Source: [Eubacterium] siraeum (lineage in GTDB: Bacteria; Bacillota; Clostridia; Oscillospirales; Ruminococcaceae). Taken from it: DNA of 64,000 nucleotides. The stretch lies in assembly GCA_025150425.1 (NCBI GenBank), contig CP102281.1, forward strand, positions 682,001 to 746,000, read 5' to 3'. Made by a program: the position numbers and the translations under genes. Below the pieces are notes generated by a model. The model worked only from the letters and a program-made list of their open reading frames with translations, made no database searches and was not told where the DNA came from. Numbering within the stretch: the stretch's first letter is position 1; every line of letters starts with the position of its first letter. Shown here piece after piece: positions 9,314 to 17,087 of this stretch.

Positions 9314-10012
9314 TTACCAGTCAAGATCTTCTGCGGCGATCTTGTTTTCATTGAGATAATTCTTTCTTATCATGCCGTCACGCAGCTTTATTACCCTGTC
9401 CGCCATATTTTTGATAGCGTCATTGTGGGTAACCATCACGACCGTATTGCCGAACTTCTTGTTTACATCGCTTATCAGCTTGAGTATATCCTTTGAGGTT
9501 TTGTAGTCAAGTGCACCGGTAGGCTCGTCGCAAAGCAGAATATCCGGATTTTTGATTATCGCTCTGCCTATTGCCGTTCTCTGCTGCTGACCGCCCGAAA
9601 GCTGATTCGGCAATTTGTGACGATGCTCGTAAAGACCGAGCGTTTTCAGTATTTCATCCGTGTCAAGCGGATTGTCGCTCAGATATGCGCCTATTTCAAC
9701 ATTCTCCTTGATGTTGAGGTTGGGTATGAGATTGTACTGCTGGAAGATATATCCGAGGTGCTTTCTGCGATACAGCGTCAGCCTTTTCTCGTTCATATCT
9801 GCGGTCTTTTCTCCGTTTATGGCAATATATCCGCTGTCGGCACTGTCGATACCTCCTATGATATTCAGAAGGGTGGACTTGCCCGAGCCGGACGGACCGA
9901 GCAGTACGCATATCTCTCCTTTTTCGATTTCGGCATCAATTCCGTTCAGCACTTCAACACGGCTGTCGCCCTCACCGAAGTGCTTTCTTATCTCTTTGAC
10001 AGTAAGAAACAT
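9314..10012 (-). CDS. MacB/LolD-type ABC transporter ATP-binding protein
   Basis: A complete ABC ATPase of 232 residues: Walker A GPSGSGKST, Q-loop FQQYNLIPNL, signature LSGGQQQR, Walker B ILLCDEP and H-loop VTHND. The Q-loop and signature variants are those of the MacB/LolD/YxdL exporter class. It powers the downstream permease (gap 11 bp). The closest partner in this window is the ATPase at 49367-50068, which has nearly the same motifs. The upstream region carries the operator array described separately. Confidence 0.93.
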   Translation of the reverse strand: MFLTVKEIRKHFGEGDSRVEVLNGIDAEIEKGEICVLLGPSGSGKSTLLNIIGGIDSADSGYIAINGEKTADMNEKRLTLYRRKHLGYIFQQYNLIPNLNIKENVEIGAYLSDNPLDTDEILKTLGLYEHRHKLPNQLSGGQQQRTAIGRAIIKNPDILLCDEPTGALDYKTSKDILKLISDVNKKFGNTVVMVTHNDAIKNMADRVIKLRDGMIRKNYLNENKIAAEDLDW

Positions 10013-10067
10013 TTCACATTTTTCCTTTCATATTGCTCCGTTCACACAGATTGTACAACACTGCTTA

Positions 10068-10121
10068 ATTAGTAATAGCTAACCGTATTATATATCACTA
10101 ACTTAATTAGCTATGACTAAC
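10068..10121 (-). promoter_or_regulatory. Triple tandem operator and promoter of the first ABC exporter
   Basis: On the minus strand three 16-bp sites of the form GTTAG-N6-CTAAT lie at 10106-10121, 10087-10102 (last half-site ATAAT) and 10068-10083, each separated by 3 bp, giving an exact 19-bp period. The TATAAT at 10087-10092 is embedded in the middle site, so bound protein would cover the promoter. No good -35 hexamer is visible 17 bp upstream of it. The same motif occurs twice before the paralogous ABC operon at 49310-49344. Confidence 0.72.
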
Positions 10122-10393
10122 TCAAGCACATCACAACCGTGTTTCTCACGAATATCTCCAAAAAATATTTTATCATAATAAAACCGTGTAGTCAACAAGT
10201 CGGATGCTTAAATATTAACGATTTTCAGTTTTCATTTACTTGCGTTTTTGGGTATATAGTAGAAAAACGGTTGTGTAAACGTTTTAATCTTTTATGCGGG
10301 AATATGATAAACGGACATTTTTAATTCTCGCTGTTTAAGTCTGCTATAAATATACACTCTGCAGCGGCTGTAAAGTCGGGAGGTGTTTTTTAT
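10122..10393. other. Intergenic stretch without recognised gene
   Basis: The AT-rich region between the first exporter's operators and the phosphatase promoter shows no credible reading frame with a ribosome binding site and no strong hairpin. I see nothing further to annotate. Confidence 0.5.
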
Positions 10394-10422
10394 TTGAAAA
10401 CCGCTTGCTTTTGTGCTATACT
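10394..10422 (+). promoter_or_regulatory. Sigma-A promoter of the PPP phosphatase gene
   Basis: TTGAAA (10394-10399), a 17-bp spacer and TATACT (10417-10422), 42 bp before the ATG. Confidence 0.75.
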
Positions 10423-10463
10423 TTATATCACCTTGTTTTTGGTTTATAAAGAAAGGAAAAGAT

Positions 10464-11159
10464 ATGACCTACGTTATGAGCGACCTGCACGGTATGTATG
10501 ATAGATTCATCGCAATGCTGGAAAAGATTGATTTCTCAGACAGCGATGAACTGTTTATTATAGGTGATATAATCGACCGTGGGGAACGCCCTGTCGATAT
10601 ACTGGAATATGTTATGGACAAGCCGAACATCACTGTGCTTCTCGGAAATCACGAGGTGATGGCAAGGGACTTCCTGCGTAGGTTGACCGCTGAAATTACC
10701 GATGAAAATACAGCTTCTTTTGATAATGATTTTCTGGTTGAACTTGCTATATATAAACATAACGGCGGCATTCCGACTATAAACCGGCTCATTGCATTGC
10801 CGCCGGACAAGCAACAGCGTGTACTTGATTTCATCGATAGCCTTTATGCTTATGAAGCGATAGATATAGGAGTTAGTACATTTGTTCTTGTACACGCAGG
10901 GCTTGGAAATTTCCGAAAAGACAAGAAGATATCCGAGTACTCTCTTTACGAACTGCTTGAACTGCGTCCCGACTATGAACGGCAATATTTTGACGATGAC
11001 AGCGTTTACATCGTTTCGGGACATACACCTACAAAGTTGATAAGCGGCAAGTGGGAAATATATCACTCTCACAATAATATAGTGATCGACTGCGGAGCGG
11101 CTTTTGGCGGAAGGCTTGCGTGTCTCAGACTTGAAGATATGGCTGAATTCTATGTGTGA
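10464..11159 (+). CDS. PPP-family metallophosphoesterase (lambda-phosphatase type)
   Basis: A 231-residue phosphoprotein phosphatase or nucleoside-polyphosphate hydrolase of the bacterial PPP group. The dinuclear-metal motifs are in order: SDLHG near residue 6, IGDIIDRG (about 34-41) and GNHE (about 62-65), followed by VHAGL and SGHTP later in the chain. I chose the ATG at 10464 because AAGGAAAAG sits just upstream and the protein then starts MTYVMSDLHG; an upstream extension lacks support. It is a single gene with its own promoter. The biological substrate cannot be read from the sequence. Confidence 0.88.
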   Translation: MTYVMSDLHGMYDRFIAMLEKIDFSDSDELFIIGDIIDRGERPVDILEYVMDKPNITVLLGNHEVMARDFLRRLTAEITDENTASFDNDFLVELAIYKHNGGIPTINRLIALPPDKQQRVLDFIDSLYAYEAIDIGVSTFVLVHAGLGNFRKDKKISEYSLYELLELRPDYERQYFDDDSVYIVSGHTPTKLISGKWEIYHSHNNIVIDCGAAFGGRLACLRLEDMAEFYV

Positions 11160-11256
11160 TAGTATTATCGGCATCGAAACAGCCGCTTGATATAAAAGCG
11201 GATAAGTGATATAATGATATTATCAAACAGCCCTTACGGACGGAAAAGAGGAAAAG

Positions 11257-11649
11257 ATGAAAATAGCGGTAACTTATGAGAACGGACAGATTTTTCAGCA
11301 TTTCGGTCATACGGAAATGTTCAAGGTGTACGAGGTCGAGGATAACAGCGTCAAAAACGAAAGCATTATCCCAACGCTTGGCAGCGGACACGGAGCGCTT
11401 GCAGGCTTCCTTAAGCTGAACAATGTCGATACGCTTATCTGCGGAGGCATAGGCGAGGGAGCAAAGAATGCGCTTGCCGATGCAGGAATCAAGCTGTACG
11501 GCGGTGTTACAGGCGATGCGGACAGTGCGGTAAAGGCTCTGCTTTCGGGAACGCTTGAGTTTAACCCGGCGGTGCATTGCTCACACCATGACGACGGTCA
11601 TAATCACGGCGAGGGCCACACCTGCGGTGAGCACGGCTGCAAGCATTGA
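11257..11649 (+). CDS. NifB/NifX-type (dinitrogenase cofactor-binding fold) protein with His/Cys tail
   Basis: The protein has 130 residues. The first ~105 have the fold of dinitrogenase iron-molybdenum cofactor biosynthesis proteins (NifX/NafY/MTH1175-like), with FQHFGHTEMF and ICGGIGEGAKNAL motifs. The last ~25 residues form a metal-binding tail rich in His and Cys (HHDDGHNHGEGH then CGEHGC). There are no nif genes here, so a general metal- or Fe-S-cluster-carrier role is more likely than nitrogen fixation. A ribosome binding site AGAGGAAAAG precedes the ATG, and a terminator follows. Confidence 0.85.
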   Translation: MKIAVTYENGQIFQHFGHTEMFKVYEVEDNSVKNESIIPTLGSGHGALAGFLKLNNVDTLICGGIGEGAKNALADAGIKLYGGVTGDADSAVKALLSGTLEFNPAVHCSHHDDGHNHGEGHTCGEHGCKH

Positions 11650-11671
11650 GCAAAACCATAATCGTATAAGT

Positions 11672-11707
11672 AAAACCGCTGTCCGTTTATAAGCGAACAG
11701 CGGTTTT
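11672..11707. terminator. Bidirectional terminator between convergent genes
   Basis: Arms AAAACCGCTGT (11672-11682) and ACAGCGGTTTT (11697-11707) pair perfectly, with A and T runs on the outside in both directions. It separates the NifX-like gene from the convergent membrane-protein operon. Confidence 0.85.
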
Positions 11708-11725
11708 CTGTATCTTGCGGTATAA

Positions 11726-12286
11726 TTACTGATACATTATATCGTCCTTGTTGAATTTCTGCGTATATCCGAAATAGTAGCCGAGATGCGTTGCTACCGG
11801 TATACCTGCGTAGCACAGCATATAGATGAACGGCACGAATATATCCATAGAATCAATTGTGTTTTCGGGAACTATCATCAGCGACAGGGGATAGACAAGG
11901 CCGTCTATTATCCTGTGTACGAATGTCATATCGAAATACCATCCGCACAGCTTGTCAAGAAGCAGGAGCAGTGACGGTACGAACATTATCGCCATAAGGA
12001 TTATGCCGATAAGCACCCATTTGCTTTCCTTGGGCGGCTCTGCCTTGTGAAGTCTGACATATTTCTGCTCTCTGTCGCCGTCACGGTATCCTGCCGTGAA
12101 CATCAGCGAATAGAATATAATAAGCGTAAATATAAATACTATCACCTTGAAAAACTCAAAATTCATAAACGGTGCTGTCGAAACAGTAACGATAGTGCAG
12201 AGAAGATTTCCGAACACCATAAATAAAAGTCCCGATAAAAGCAGTTTGAAAAACGGTTGTCTGCCTGATTTACTGTAATAGTCCAT
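11726..12286 (-). CDS. Membrane protein of unknown function (186 aa)
   Basis: The protein has four to five hydrophobic segments (about 10-35, 42-65, 88-115, 130-155 and 158-175) with short charged loops. I do not recognise a family. It is the last gene of a three-gene minus-strand operon and starts 2 bp after the preceding stop, so it is translationally close to the two tandem paralogues upstream. The function may be linked to those single-pass proteins, but nothing in the sequence shows it. Confidence 0.6.
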   Translation of the reverse strand: MDYYSKSGRQPFFKLLLSGLLFMVFGNLLCTIVTVSTAPFMNFEFFKVIVFIFTLIIFYSLMFTAGYRDGDREQKYVRLHKAEPPKESKWVLIGIILMAIMFVPSLLLLLDKLCGWYFDMTFVHRIIDGLVYPLSLMIVPENTIDSMDIFVPFIYMLCYAGIPVATHLGYYFGYTQKFNKDDIMYQ

Positions 12287-12288
12287 AG

Positions 12289-13113
12289 TTATTCTCCTTG
12301 CACGGTCGAGCTGCCGACCTCTGTATCATTTACCTTGTTGCCTGTCAGAATGTTCTTAAGCACTTCTTTTGCACGCTTTTGATATTCTTCCGATTTTGAG
12401 TAGCTTACCATACCCGGTTCTTCACGTCTTACTGAGAACGCAAGCGTATCAGGACAGGAATTTTCCCACTTTGCGTCATACACAAATCCCGTATCTTTAA
12501 GATCTATCCTGAGCTTGCCGTTATATTCGGGCATTTTGAGAGCCTTGCCTATATCGCTGAACATATTTTCATACGTCAGTGCTATCGTATTCTCATCGGG
12601 GTCGTAGTCCTCCGTTGACGTTTCGCCTGTAAGCAGATCGGCATCGCATATATACAGCTCAGCAACGCCACGCTCTATTTCGCCGTAGAATTTGGCTGTG
12701 TTTGACTGGACATACTGCATATTGCCGGACTTTGTGAGATCTATGCTGTAAACCGCAACGTGAACATATCCGTTGCCGTCAAAGTCGGGACAGTATTTTT
12801 CAAGCGCAAGCTCAATATCGTTGACCTTCTGATAAAGGCCCGGAGCTTTTGACGTATCCGATACCGCAAGTATAACGGTCAGATCGGGCTGTTCACGGGT
12901 GACCGCCTGATATACAAGGAAAAATCCTACAGCCGCAAAAAATGCGCCTGCCGCAACAAACCATTTATTGCGGAAGAAAAAGTTGTCGATTTTCTTGGCA
13001 ACAGTCTGCTTTTCGGGCTGTTCGTGAACATCCTGCTCTATAACTTCGCTCTCGCTGATAATTCCTTGCTTCAGCTTGAGAAGCTCTCTTTTTTCATCAC
13101 TTTCTTTTGACAT
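12289..13113 (-). CDS. Single-pass membrane protein with RELLKLKQG motif (paralogue 1)
   Basis: The 274-residue protein has a charged cytoplasmic N-terminus containing KRELLKLKQG (about 8-17), one membrane helix (about 52-72) and a ~200-residue extracellular domain containing NDIELALEKYCPDFDGNGYVHV-like acidic stretches. The same organisation and motif are found in the next gene upstream (13158-13856), so they are tandem paralogues. No catalytic motif is visible. The DFDGNG segment could be an extracellular Ca-binding or solute-binding-like feature, which is a weak inference. The function is unknown. Confidence 0.6.
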   Translation of the reverse strand: MSKESDEKRELLKLKQGIISESEVIEQDVHEQPEKQTVAKKIDNFFFRNKWFVAAGAFFAAVGFFLVYQAVTREQPDLTVILAVSDTSKAPGLYQKVNDIELALEKYCPDFDGNGYVHVAVYSIDLTKSGNMQYVQSNTAKFYGEIERGVAELYICDADLLTGETSTEDYDPDENTIALTYENMFSDIGKALKMPEYNGKLRIDLKDTGFVYDAKWENSCPDTLAFSVRREEPGMVSYSKSEEYQKRAKEVLKNILTGNKVNDTEVGSSTVQGE

Positions 13114-13157
13114 CGGGAACCCTTCCTGAATTTCGTTTTCTGAAGTTCATCATATTT

Positions 13158-13856
13158 TTAGTTCTGCTTGTAATATACGCCGTCATACAGATTCTTTACA
13201 AACTGCATGGCATTGCGTTCGCTTTCATCGTCCGTACAGCGTACCGCAACATAGATTTCCGTTGAGTAGATCTGCATCCTTTTGCCGTATGCCGTGTTTT
13301 TTAGATTTATAAGATAACCGCTCTCGCCGGTTATTTCGGACAGATCGCTGAATATCGGCTGTCCGTAGGCGTTTTTGAAGCTGTTATAAGTGTCCTTAAG
13401 CTCGCTCTCCTTGCCGATAAATACCTGACATTTACCGTTTTTTATCTGGTCGAAAAGATCCACGTCACCGAGATATTGATCCGGTACAGCCTGATCTATG
13501 GTTACGTTATGCTCGCCGTTGTTATCAAAGTCCGGAGTATAAGCCGACATTCCTTCTTCAAATCCCGTGCGGATGGACATAGCGTAATTTCCGAGGCTGT
13601 AAATTGTAATATCCGGCTTTTTCTTTACAAAGAACTCCGCATAGATAACTGCTGCGAGTGCTATCAGCAAAATACCGACAACTATCATAACCTTATGGTA
13701 CCAAAGAAAGTTCTTGGTTTTTTCTCCCGGAGTCTGCGCCATTCGCACATCATAGCCGGTTTCTTTTATATTGCTGTCCTTTTCGTCAACAAGCCCCTGC
13801 TTCAGCTTGAGAAGCTCTCTGCGGTCCTTGTCGCCGTTATCGTAATTTTCTGCCAT
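13158..13856 (-). CDS. Single-pass membrane protein with RELLKLKQG motif (paralogue 2)
   Basis: The 232-residue protein is organised like its downstream neighbour: RRELLKLKQG at about residues 12-21, a membrane helix at about 55-74 and an extracellular domain containing AYTPDFDNNGEHNVT, matching the YCPDFDGNG region of the paralogue. It is the first gene of the operon, with a promoter 96 bp upstream. It probably arose by local duplication followed by divergence. The function is unknown. Confidence 0.6.
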   Translation of the reverse strand: MAENYDNGDKDRRELLKLKQGLVDEKDSNIKETGYDVRMAQTPGEKTKNFLWYHKVMIVVGILLIALAAVIYAEFFVKKKPDITIYSLGNYAMSIRTGFEEGMSAYTPDFDNNGEHNVTIDQAVPDQYLGDVDLFDQIKNGKCQVFIGKESELKDTYNSFKNAYGQPIFSDLSEITGESGYLINLKNTAYGKRMQIYSTEIYVAVRCTDDESERNAMQFVKNLYDGVYYKQN

Positions 13857-13951
13857 CCGTATGCCTCCGTAACCGACCGTGTGAAACTGATTGATTGTAT
13901 AATTAAAATGTGAATATAATATGAACGTTACCGTAAACGCCGCATTTATTC

Positions 13952-13980
13952 AGTATAGCACATTAAAGACGATTTTTCAA
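13952..13980 (-). promoter_or_regulatory. Sigma-A promoter of the paralogue operon
   Basis: Read on the minus strand: TTGAAA (13975-13980), a 17-bp spacer and TATACT (13952-13957). It leaves a ~95-nt untranslated leader. Confidence 0.72.
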
Positions 13981-14056
13981 GAACAGCCGGCCAGAAAGTA
14001 ATAGCCTGTTATTCCGAATAAATATGCCCCATTTCTTGAAAATTTTGAATTAAAGG

Positions 14057-14098
14057 TTGACAATCGGAATTATATTTAGTATAATGTAAACGATTTTT
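14057..14098 (+). promoter_or_regulatory. Sigma-A promoter of the mannanase gene, with cre-like sequence at the start site
   Basis: TTGACA (14057-14062), a 17-bp spacer and TATAAT (14080-14085). The bases TGTAAACGATTTTT (14085-14098) overlap the end of the -10 and the likely start site. They match the left half of a catabolite-responsive element (TGTAAACG) but not the right half. Confidence 0.82.
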
Positions 14099-14140
14099 TA
14101 ATGGTAATTATTTTGGCAGATTTTGCGAAAGGATATAAAG

Positions 14141-15226
14141 ATGAAAAAATTAACGGCAATATTTATGAGTGCTGTTATGTGCTTTTTGTTTGCAGGCTGC
14201 AGCAATGAAACGGCACAGAGCAGTGACGGACAGGCATCTTCAGACAGCGTAAGTTCAGCAGTGGTTGAAGTCCCTAAGCCCGACGGCTTCAAGGTTGACG
14301 GAACAAAGCTGATAGACGGTTACGGCGAAGAATTTGTAATGCGTGGAGTAAACCATGCTTATACCTGGTTTAAGAGCGATACAGACACTGCGCTTGAGGG
14401 TATAGAATATATCGGCTCAAATACGGTTCGTCTTGTACTTTCCGACGGCGATCAGTGGGATAAGGTCTCAAGAGCCGAGCTTAAGAGCCTTATCAGGAAA
14501 TGCAAGAAGAAAAACCTTATAGCCGTACTTGAAATACATGACGGCGCAGGTAAGGATGAGGTTTCCTATCTTGAACACGCAGTGGATTACTGGATAGAAA
14601 TGAAGGATCTGCTCAATGAGAACAAGGCTTATGCTATCGTCAATATAGCTAACGAGTGGTACGGAACATATAACGATCTTGAAACGTGGCGTGACGCTTA
14701 TATCAATGCCGTAAAGAAACTGCGTGACGCAGGAATAGAGAATACACTGATAGTCGACAGTGCAGGCTGGGGACAGTGTGCAGACAGCGTTCTCAAATAC
14801 GGAAACGAAATATTGAAGGCCGACAAGGACGCAAACACGATGTTTGCGGTACATATGTACGGCACGGCAGGCAAGAATGAAGAAACTGTAAAGAACACGA
14901 TAGATACAGCTATAAAGAACAATCTCTGCCTGCTTATCGGCGAGTTCGGCTGGAAGCATTCAGACGGTAATGTGGCTTATGATACTATCATGCAGTATTC
15001 GACAGAGAAGAATATCGGATACCTTGCATGGTCGTGGAAGGGCAACGGCGATGATGTAAGCTATCTTGACGTTTCTCGTGACTGGGCAGGTGTAGATCTC
15101 ACTACCGAGTGGGGCAAGCCGCTCGTTGAAGGCGAGTACGGCATAAAGAAAACATCAAAGACCTGTTCCGTTTATACAAAATACGCTTCGGATGATACAA
15201 GCAGTGACGATGAAGCCGCAGAATAA
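14141..15226 (+). CDS. Secreted lipoprotein beta-mannanase, glycoside hydrolase family 5 (subfamily 8-like)
   Basis: An endo-beta-1,4-mannanase-like GH5 enzyme of 361 residues, anchored as a lipoprotein by a signal peptide with lipobox FAGC near residues 18-21. After a Ser-rich linker the (beta/alpha)8 domain shows MRGVNHAYTWFK, VLEIHDGAGKD, the acid/base Glu in NIANEWYGTY and the nucleophile Glu in LLIGEFGWKH. These match the bacterial GH5_8 mannanase pattern. The start at 14141 follows GAAAGGATATAAAG. It would cleave plant mannan outside the cell. No carbohydrate-binding module or dockerin is visible. Confidence 0.87.
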   Translation: MKKLTAIFMSAVMCFLFAGCSNETAQSSDGQASSDSVSSAVVEVPKPDGFKVDGTKLIDGYGEEFVMRGVNHAYTWFKSDTDTALEGIEYIGSNTVRLVLSDGDQWDKVSRAELKSLIRKCKKKNLIAVLEIHDGAGKDEVSYLEHAVDYWIEMKDLLNENKAYAIVNIANEWYGTYNDLETWRDAYINAVKKLRDAGIENTLIVDSAGWGQCADSVLKYGNEILKADKDANTMFAVHMYGTAGKNEETVKNTIDTAIKNNLCLLIGEFGWKHSDGNVAYDTIMQYSTEKNIGYLAWSWKGNGDDVSYLDVSRDWAGVDLTTEWGKPLVEGEYGIKKTSKTCSVYTKYASDDTSSDDEAAE

Positions 15227-15270
15227 TATCACGGTATAAAACGGTTATATAAAATATACGCAGAAAAATT

Positions 15271-15309
15271 ATTCGCAGAGCAGATTTAAAAGCCCTGCGA
15301 ATTCTTTTT
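15271..15309 (+). terminator. Intrinsic terminator after the mannanase
   Basis: Arms ATTCGCAG (15271-15278) and CTGCGAAT (15295-15302) are followed by TCTTTTT. Confidence 0.75.
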
Positions 15310-15344
15310 ACGGCAGCTTTTCAGGAGAATCATAAGGAGAAAAT

Positions 15345-16040
15345 ATGACCCACACTGTAACAGTCGGCGACAGAAAAATAACCTATGAGCTTACACGGAA
15401 AAAGGTAAAGAATATAAACCTCAGGATAAAGCCCGACGGCACAGTTCACGTTTCGGCGTCAACCGCTGTTACAATAGCTGTGATTGAACGTTTTATAAGG
15501 GGAAGATCCGATTTTATACTCGGCGCAATAGATAAATTCAATGCCAAAAACGAGAACAGAAAAATCCTTTTTGTCAGCGGTGAAAAGCTATCGCTTCTCG
15601 GCACACAGCATATCCTGTATGTAAAAAAAGGCATCAGAAATTATGCTACGGATTCTGACGGAAATATAACGCTGTACGTTACCGATACCGATGATTACGA
15701 GTTGAAATACAAGACATACATAATATGGCTCAGGTCGCAGTGCCTTCCTCTTATGACGCTTCTTTGCAAAAGAGCATATGACGAGCATTACGGAAAGCTG
15801 GGTATAGATTTTCCTACAATAAAGGTCAAGGATATGCGTTCACGCTGGGGAAGCTGTATACCGTCAAAGAAGATACTTACGTTCAACGTTCATCTTATGG
15901 AATATCCTATGCCGGCGGCGGAATATGTCGTTGCCCACGAGTTCACACACTTTCTGCAGGCAAATCACAGTGCAAGGTTCTATGAAGAGCTTGCAAGGTA
16001 TATGCCCGATTACAAGCAGAGGGAAAAACTGCTTAAATAA
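15345..16040 (+). CDS. YgjP/SprT-like zinc metallopeptidase (DUF45/WLM group)
   Basis: A 231-residue protein of the YgjP-type group. The zinc-binding motif is HEFTH in VVAHEFTHFLQANHSARFYE, preceded by the family hallmark MRSRWGSC. No signal peptide is present, so it is cytosolic. AAGGAGAAAAT precedes the ATG. Proteins of this family are often annotated as metal-dependent hydrolases, with physiological role unsettled. It sits between two terminators, so it is monocistronic or read from the mannanase promoter at low level. Confidence 0.88.
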   Translation: MTHTVTVGDRKITYELTRKKVKNINLRIKPDGTVHVSASTAVTIAVIERFIRGRSDFILGAIDKFNAKNENRKILFVSGEKLSLLGTQHILYVKKGIRNYATDSDGNITLYVTDTDDYELKYKTYIIWLRSQCLPLMTLLCKRAYDEHYGKLGIDFPTIKVKDMRSRWGSCIPSKKILTFNVHLMEYPMPAAEYVVAHEFTHFLQANHSARFYEELARYMPDYKQREKLLK

Positions 16041-16052
16041 ACTAAAACAAAA

Positions 16053-16080
16053 ACAGCAGGAAACCGCTCCTGCTGTCTTT
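16053..16080. terminator. Terminator between convergent genes
   Basis: Arms ACAGCAGGA (16053-16061) and TCCTGCTGT (16068-16076) are followed by CTTTTT in the plus direction and preceded by an A-rich stretch that would give a U tract for the minus strand. Confidence 0.8.
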
Positions 16081-16084
16081 TTAT

Positions 16085-16927
16085 TTACTTTCTTATAAAC
16101 AGTACACCCAGCGTATTGGGTCCGCAGTGACTGCATACCGTACAGCCTGCCTCGGTTTCGAGTATCTCCTCGAATTTTCCCAGCTTCTTTACCGTTTTGT
16201 GTGCAATATCAATTATTTCCTTGTCGCTTGGCGAATGCGTGATGAATATACGCTTGTAATCAATATCATCTCTGCCCGAAAGACGCTCGGTGATGTATTT
16301 TTCTATACAAGCGGCATATTTGCCTCTGTATTTTTTGCCGACGCTCATCTTTCCGTCCTTGACCTCAATACACGGACGGAGTGAAAGCAGATTTGCACCC
16401 AGTGCCGCAAGTGCAGAACATCTTCCGCCCTTTCTCAGAAAGTCGAGCTTTTCAATTACAAAGCTGGCTTCAACTTTGGATGTGAGGGCGTTCATCGCCT
16501 TTACAATATCCTCAGGGTTTTCACCTGCCTGCGCCATTTCTGCCGCACGAAGCACGACCAGACCACTGCCTGTGGAAAGATTACGGCTGTCGATGATATA
16601 AACATTGTCAAAATTTTCTGCCGCAATGCAGGCATTCTGATAGCAACTTGAAAAATCCGCACTTATATCAACGTGGATAACTGCATCATATTCCTTGCTC
16701 AGCGGAGTAAACGCATCAATATAATCCGCAACGTTTACTGCGGCGGTAGAGGTCAGCGCTCCGCCTGCCTTAACGTGTTCAAAAATATCCGACGGAGTTA
16801 TCTCAACCCCGTCCTTATAGGACTTTCCGTCTTTTACAATATAAAGCGGAAGAATTTCAATGTCATACTTTTTAACAAGCTCCTCTGATAGATCGCAGGT
16901 GCTGTCGGCTGTTATCTTGATATTCAT
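16085..16927 (-). CDS. DegV-family fatty-acid-binding protein
   Basis: DegV/FakB proteins bind a fatty acid and present it to the kinase FakA for entry into phospholipid synthesis. The N-terminal ITADSTCDLS and internal SADFSSCYQNA and DSRNLSTGSG motifs are typical, as is the length of 280 residues. I prefer the ATG at 16927 over the in-frame GTG six bases upstream, because GAAAGGA is eight bases from the ATG but only two from the GTG. It stands alone with its own promoter; a fakA partner is not in the window. The name degV is family usage only. Confidence 0.9.
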   Translation of the reverse strand: MNIKITADSTCDLSEELVKKYDIEILPLYIVKDGKSYKDGVEITPSDIFEHVKAGGALTSTAAVNVADYIDAFTPLSKEYDAVIHVDISADFSSCYQNACIAAENFDNVYIIDSRNLSTGSGLVVLRAAEMAQAGENPEDIVKAMNALTSKVEASFVIEKLDFLRKGGRCSALAALGANLLSLRPCIEVKDGKMSVGKKYRGKYAACIEKYITERLSGRDDIDYKRIFITHSPSDKEIIDIAHKTVKKLGKFEEILETEAGCTVCSHCGPNTLGVLFIRK

Positions 16928-16960
16928 AGACACATTCCTTTCGTAAAAACGTTTTTATAA

Positions 16961-16989
16961 ATTATATCATATTTTGTGACAAACGGCAA
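16961..16989 (-). promoter_or_regulatory. Sigma-A promoter of the DegV gene
   Basis: Read on the minus strand: TTGCCG (16984-16989), a 17-bp spacer and TATAAT (16961-16966). Confidence 0.65.
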
Positions 16990-17032
16990 TAGTTTTTGTG
17001 CAATTTAATGCTTTTTGATTTTTCCGCCGATA

Positions 17033-17070
17033 TAAAAATGTCAGCCGCAGATAAGACAAAGCGGCTGACA
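17033..17070 (-). terminator. Terminator of the SGNH lipoprotein gene
   Basis: On the minus strand the arms TGTCAGCCGC and GCGGCTGACA (17061-17070 and 17039-17048) form a 10-bp stem, followed by TTTTTATA. Confidence 0.85.
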
Positions 17071-17087
17071 AGGATTATTTACGTTTT

